Origin: Planctomycetia bacterium
GTDB taxonomy: Bacteria; Planctomycetota; Planctomycetia; Pirellulales; JACPPG01
Direction: 5' to 3'
Length of the DNA stretch: 64,000 nt
Assembly (NCBI GenBank): GCA_016191115.1
Contig: JACPPG010000052.1
Location: 162,810-226,809 of the forward strand
Made by a program: the position numbers and the translations under genes. Shown piece by piece: positions 60,440 through 64,000 of the stretch. The notes beneath the pieces are model-generated. The model saw only the letters and a list, made by a program, of their open reading frames with translations. It ran no database searches and had not been told where the DNA came from. How positions within the stretch are numbered: position 1 is the stretch's first letter; the number at the start of each line of letters is the position of its first letter.

Positions 60440-61012
60440 TTGGTCCCGCGAGTGAGACGAACTCCTGTGACTCCATCCGATGCTCCCGCCGCGCCGTGCC
60501 GCAACGTCGAGTGGAAGGGCCGACTACGTGATATCGATCGGGCACGCGATATCGCCGCCGCGCTCTGTGGCGCGACCCCCGAGCTTCTACATCAGATTGA
60601 CACGTATTTTGTTTGCCGGCACGGGCGATTGAAGCTACGGGAAATCGACGGCCAGGGGAGCCAGCTAATCGCGTACTCGCGGGCCGACCAGACGGAGCCT
60701 CGCGCAAGCGACTACTCAATCGTGCCGGTGGCGGACGCAAACGCGCTGCGGCAGGCGCTGGCTACGGCGCTTGGGGAGCGGGTCGTCGTCGACAAGGCGC
60801 GGGAAGTCTATTTGCACGCGAACGTTCGCATCCATCTCGACCGGGTTCGTTCGTTGGGCACGTTCATCGAGTTCGAGGCGGTCCTTGATGCGGCGGAGGA
60901 CCTCTCGGTTGGCGAAGCCCAGGTGCGCGACCTTGTGGCGCACTTCGGCCTTGTTGCGAGCGATTGTGTGCCTGGCTCCTACAGCGACCTGCTGCTAACC
61001 GGCGGCGCGTGA
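60440..61012 (+). CDS. CYTH-domain protein (class IV adenylate cyclase-like)
   Basis: NVEWKGRLRDIDRARDIAAAL; QIDTYFVCRHGRLKLREIDGQGSQLIAYSRADQTEPRASDYSIVPV; VDKAREVYLHANVRIHLDRVRSLGTFIEFEAVL. Confidence 0.85.
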   Translation: MVPRVRRTPVTPSDAPAAPCRNVEWKGRLRDIDRARDIAAALCGATPELLHQIDTYFVCRHGRLKLREIDGQGSQLIAYSRADQTEPRASDYSIVPVADANALRQALATALGERVVVDKAREVYLHANVRIHLDRVRSLGTFIEFEAVLDAAEDLSVGEAQVRDLVAHFGLVASDCVPGSYSDLLLTGGA

Positions 61013-61185
61013 GCGACACGACGCGCCACGGGCACAAACTCCACGCAGCTTGCGGTATCGTCAGGATCGCGCACCGTCTGCCGCCCAAGTCGGTTCCTGA
61101 CCGCCTACGGCACGCGGCTGAGGCCTTGTTCGACTACACTATAAGTGTGAGCGATAGAGAATGCCGGCCACGTTCTCTTGCGACC

Positions 61186-61342
61186 CAGGGCCATTCTGTT
61201 TTTCAAAATGGCGAGGCGGGAAAATGGGACTGGCTCCGAACATAAACAGCGCAAGCCCTTTCAGACCAACGTTTCGTCTCGGTGCCTGTCCCACTTTCCC
61301 GCCGGTGCGTCGCCGGCAAGCTTGAATCTGTGAACGGCCCTG
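61186..61342 (-). mobile_element. Element A copy 8 with perfect 10-11-bp TSD
   Basis: CAGGGCC...GGCCCTG flanked by CTCTTGCGACC at 61175-61185 and 61343-61353. Confidence 0.93.
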
Positions 61343-61437
61343 CTCTTGCGACCGCCGTGAATTGTAGAATGAAGGCCAGGCCGCTACACTGCATTCGCTA
61401 GGCCGGTCTTTCCGCCCTGAGTTCCGGAGCGTTCTGC

Positions 61438-62754
61438 ATGAGTTCCGTCGCCCATCGAAACGGGGCCACCACCGGCAGCGCCAAACTGCGCCTCGGCGAC
61501 CAGGAGATCGACCTGCCGATCATCGAGGGAACGGAACAGGAGCGGGCCGTCGACATCTCGCACCTGCGGGCCGAAACCGGCTTCATCACGCTTGACGAAG
61601 GATACGTCAACACCGGCGCCACCACGAGCACGATCACGTATCTCGACGGCGAGCAAGGCATCTTGCGCTACCGCGGCTACCCGATCGAAGTGCTGGCCCG
61701 CGAATGCGACTTCCTCGAGACGAGCTACCTGCTGATCTACGGCGAGTTGCCCAACGCCGAGCAACTGGTGACGTTCCGCAATCATTTGCGGCGGCACACG
61801 ATGCTGCACGAGGACATGAAGTCGTTCTACAACGGCTTCCCGCGCGACGCGCACCCGATGGCCATCTTGAGCTCGGTGGTGGGCGCGCTCTCGACATTTT
61901 ACCAGGATTCGCTCGACCCGCGCGACCCGGGCCAGGTCGAGATATCGATCTATCGACTGATGGCCAAGCTGCCGACGATCGCGGCGTTCAGCTACAAGAA
62001 GTCGATCGGCCAGCCGTTCGTCTACCCGCAGAACGACCTGGAGTATTGCGAGAACTTTTTGCGGATGATGTTCGCGGTGCCCAGCGAGCCCTACAAGCTC
62101 GACCCGGACTTTGTCGAGGCGCTGAACCTGCTGTTGATCGTGCACGCCGACCACGAGCAGAACTGCAGCACCTCCACGGTGCGGATGGTGGGTTCGAGCA
62201 ACGCCAACTTGTTCGCCTCGATCTCGGCCGGCATTTGCGCCCTGTGGGGGCCGTTGCACGGCGGCGCCAACCAGGCGTGCATCGAGATGCTCGAGCAGAT
62301 TCGCGCCTCCGCTAGCGGCGTCGGCAAGTACGTCGACATGGCCAAGGACAAGAACAGCGGCTTCCGCCTGATGGGCTTCGGCCACCGCGTCTACAAAAAC
62401 TACGACCCGCGGGCCACGATCATCAAGAGCATGTGCGACCGGCTGCTGGGGAAGACCAAGATCCAGGGCTCGATCTTCGAGATCGCCCAGGAGCTGGAGA
62501 ACACGGCCCTTTCCGACCCGTACTTCGTCGAGCGGAAACTGTATCCCAACGTCGACTTCTATTCGGGCATTATCTATCGCGCGATGGGCATCCCCGTGCA
62601 GATGTTCACCGTGCTCTTTGCCATCGGCCGTCTGCCGGGTTGGATCGCCCACTGGATGGAGATGCACGCCTCTCCTACCAAGAAGATCTGCCGCCCGCGG
62701 CAGATCTACACGGGCCCGCGCGAGCGCGAGTTCGTGCCGCTGCACAAGCGGTAA
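61438..62754 (+). CDS. gltA: Citrate synthase
   Basis: GYVNTGATTSTITYLDGEQGILRYRGYPIEVLA; GPLHGGANQACIEML; MGFGHRVYKNYDPRATIIK. Confidence 0.97.
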   Translation: MSSVAHRNGATTGSAKLRLGDQEIDLPIIEGTEQERAVDISHLRAETGFITLDEGYVNTGATTSTITYLDGEQGILRYRGYPIEVLARECDFLETSYLLIYGELPNAEQLVTFRNHLRRHTMLHEDMKSFYNGFPRDAHPMAILSSVVGALSTFYQDSLDPRDPGQVEISIYRLMAKLPTIAAFSYKKSIGQPFVYPQNDLEYCENFLRMMFAVPSEPYKLDPDFVEALNLLLIVHADHEQNCSTSTVRMVGSSNANLFASISAGICALWGPLHGGANQACIEMLEQIRASASGVGKYVDMAKDKNSGFRLMGFGHRVYKNYDPRATIIKSMCDRLLGKTKIQGSIFEIAQELENTALSDPYFVERKLYPNVDFYSGIIYRAMGIPVQMFTVLFAIGRLPGWIAHWMEMHASPTKKICRPRQIYTGPREREFVPLHKR

Positions 62755-62825
62755 TGCTCCGCGATCCGCGTTGAACGGCCATCGAGACTCAGGGGGACTC
62801 GCTGTCGTAAGCCGCGATGTCCGCG

Positions 62826-63320
62826 TCAGTTCGATCTCTGCGCCAAGTCCCGCCGGAAGGCTCGCCGTTGACTCTCGAACCCTTCAAAACACGACCGCAG
62901 CCGACACCGAAGGAAAGACTCCAAGAGGGTGAGCGGCTATTCCGCGGCCAGCGTCCATGATGAAGTTTATTCTTCGGTATTGGATTTGATCCAAGCACCA
63001 ACCGTGGTTTCGGAGATGCGCACCTCAAGTTCCGCGCGTGTACCAACAAGCGACTTGGCCAAATTGCTCCTCGAACTCGCAGCGCTGTAGTGCTGCGTGC
63101 TGCACCGGGCACCACTCTTCCGCCCGACTTTTCCAACTTTGAGGCAACGGCCCTTCCATAAGAAGACGTAGACGGCGATTTTCCCCTTGGGGAGACGCAA
63201 AAGGGGCGAATGAGGCGCTCTGAGTTTCTCGACCAATATGCCTTCGTTCGGAATGACGATTCCGGTCAGTCTTGCAACCTTCCGGAAATCTCGGATCAAC
63301 CGACTCGGACTGTTGTTCAC
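62826..63320 (-). pseudogene. GIY-YIG-like nuclease gene with two compensating frameshifts
   Basis: GKIAVYVFLWKGRCLKVGKVGRKSGAR...SNLAKSLVG...GAWIKSNTEE*; next frame continues RINFIMDAGRG; original frame resumes PLTLLESFLRCRLRSCFEGFESQRRAFRRDLAQRSN*. Confidence 0.65.
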
Positions 63321-63330
63321 TGCTTGATCT

Positions 63331-63362
63331 CAAAAAGGGGACATTCTGAATGTCCCTTTTTT
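63331..63362. terminator. Hairpin with A/T tracts on both sides (bidirectional terminator-like)
   Basis: AAAAAGGGGACATTCTGAATGTCCCTTTTTT. Confidence 0.55.
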
Positions 63363-63420
63363 CTTCCCCATTGCGCCATTCTACGCGCGGGCGAGCCTGG
63401 AGGGTCAGGGACCGCGCCGC

Positions 63421-63927
63421 TTACATCAAATCGAAATAGCTTTCCTTGCCGGCGTGAGGCAAGTATGTGCGTGCCAAGGTTTCCAACGACGAGCTTCCTT
63501 GCAAGAACACCCAGTCGTCGACGCTTCCTAGATAGCACCATCGCGCGACCGAGTACAGACGCTCGTCTTCGTCGCTTAATGTGAAACGAAACGCCGGCGA
63601 GTATCTGCTGTTTCTTACGATCCACTCGCGGTGCTGCTGCTCGTCGCCCGAGGAAACGCCCAGAAGCCGTTTCATCGCCTGGATCGACGCATCGGGATTG
63701 GCGTCCGCGGCGTAGACCACGAGACTATCGATCTCGAGATCGACAAGCACCGGAGCGGAGGCGACCTCGTTGGCCAACCGGGTGAGTAGCTCGCGCTCGA
63801 ACGCCTGAATTCGCGAAGGCCGCACTTTACGAATCGAGACGATCGCATTATTTGGGTCCTCGTAACTCTTTAGCCGTGTGAAGTTGATCTTGGTGAAATT
63901 GGGCTGGTGTTTTATGACGATGGGCAT
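63421..63927 (-). CDS. hypothetical protein (168 aa)
   Basis: Coherent ORF with non-Arg-rich composition. Confidence 0.6.
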   Translation of the reverse strand: MPIVIKHQPNFTKINFTRLKSYEDPNNAIVSIRKVRPSRIQAFERELLTRLANEVASAPVLVDLEIDSLVVYAADANPDASIQAMKRLLGVSSGDEQQHREWIVRNSRYSPAFRFTLSDEDERLYSVARWCYLGSVDDWVFLQGSSSLETLARTYLPHAGKESYFDLM

Positions 63928-64000
63928 TGATCAGTGGCATGGATGCCGAACGCATGTCTGTCGCTACGTTGCCGGATTTGGGACCGCGGCTGACCGCCGA

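Noticed and set aside
1-64000. Prophage, integron, rRNA/tRNA or autonomous IS
   Set aside because: No integrase, phage structural, transposase, rRNA or tRNA-like sequences recognised on either strand.

Overview
The window is a GC-rich bacterial chromosome segment whose gene content looks planctomycete (Pirellula-like): DUF1501 protein, PVC-type cytochrome/dehydrogenase, many Tat/Sec-exported proteins. It is mostly housekeeping and conserved-hypothetical genes, including tex, MoxR/DUF58/DUF4129, a polysaccharide flippase, pntA, rplM-rpsI, argS, rsfS, lysA, two ABC ATPase/permease pairs, mfd, a parvulin-type PPIase, a CYTH protein, citrate synthase and two toxin-antitoxin-like pairs. I saw no rRNA, tRNA, CRISPR array, prophage or autonomous transposase gene. 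The strongest unexplained signal is in the intergenic DNA. A ~157-bp near-palindromic element ('A') occurs 8 times. It has CAGGGCC...GGCCCTG ends, and three full-length copies carry perfect 10-11-bp direct repeats, so it behaves like a DDE-mobilised MITE. Its CAGGG ends and 10-bp duplication resemble what I recall for the ISAs1 family. A second element ('B', 122 bp, perfect 19-bp TIR, 9/10-bp flanking repeat) shares with A an unusual asymmetric core (CAGGCAC / CTGGCTC), and there is an A-B chimera. One A copy sits inside a perfect palindrome, and one truncates an SDR gene. Several further hairpin repeat families, a frameshifted GIY-YIG-like gene, and genes whose start or stop lies in repeat DNA are also reported. 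All family assignments come from reading the sequence and memory of protein families; no searches were run.
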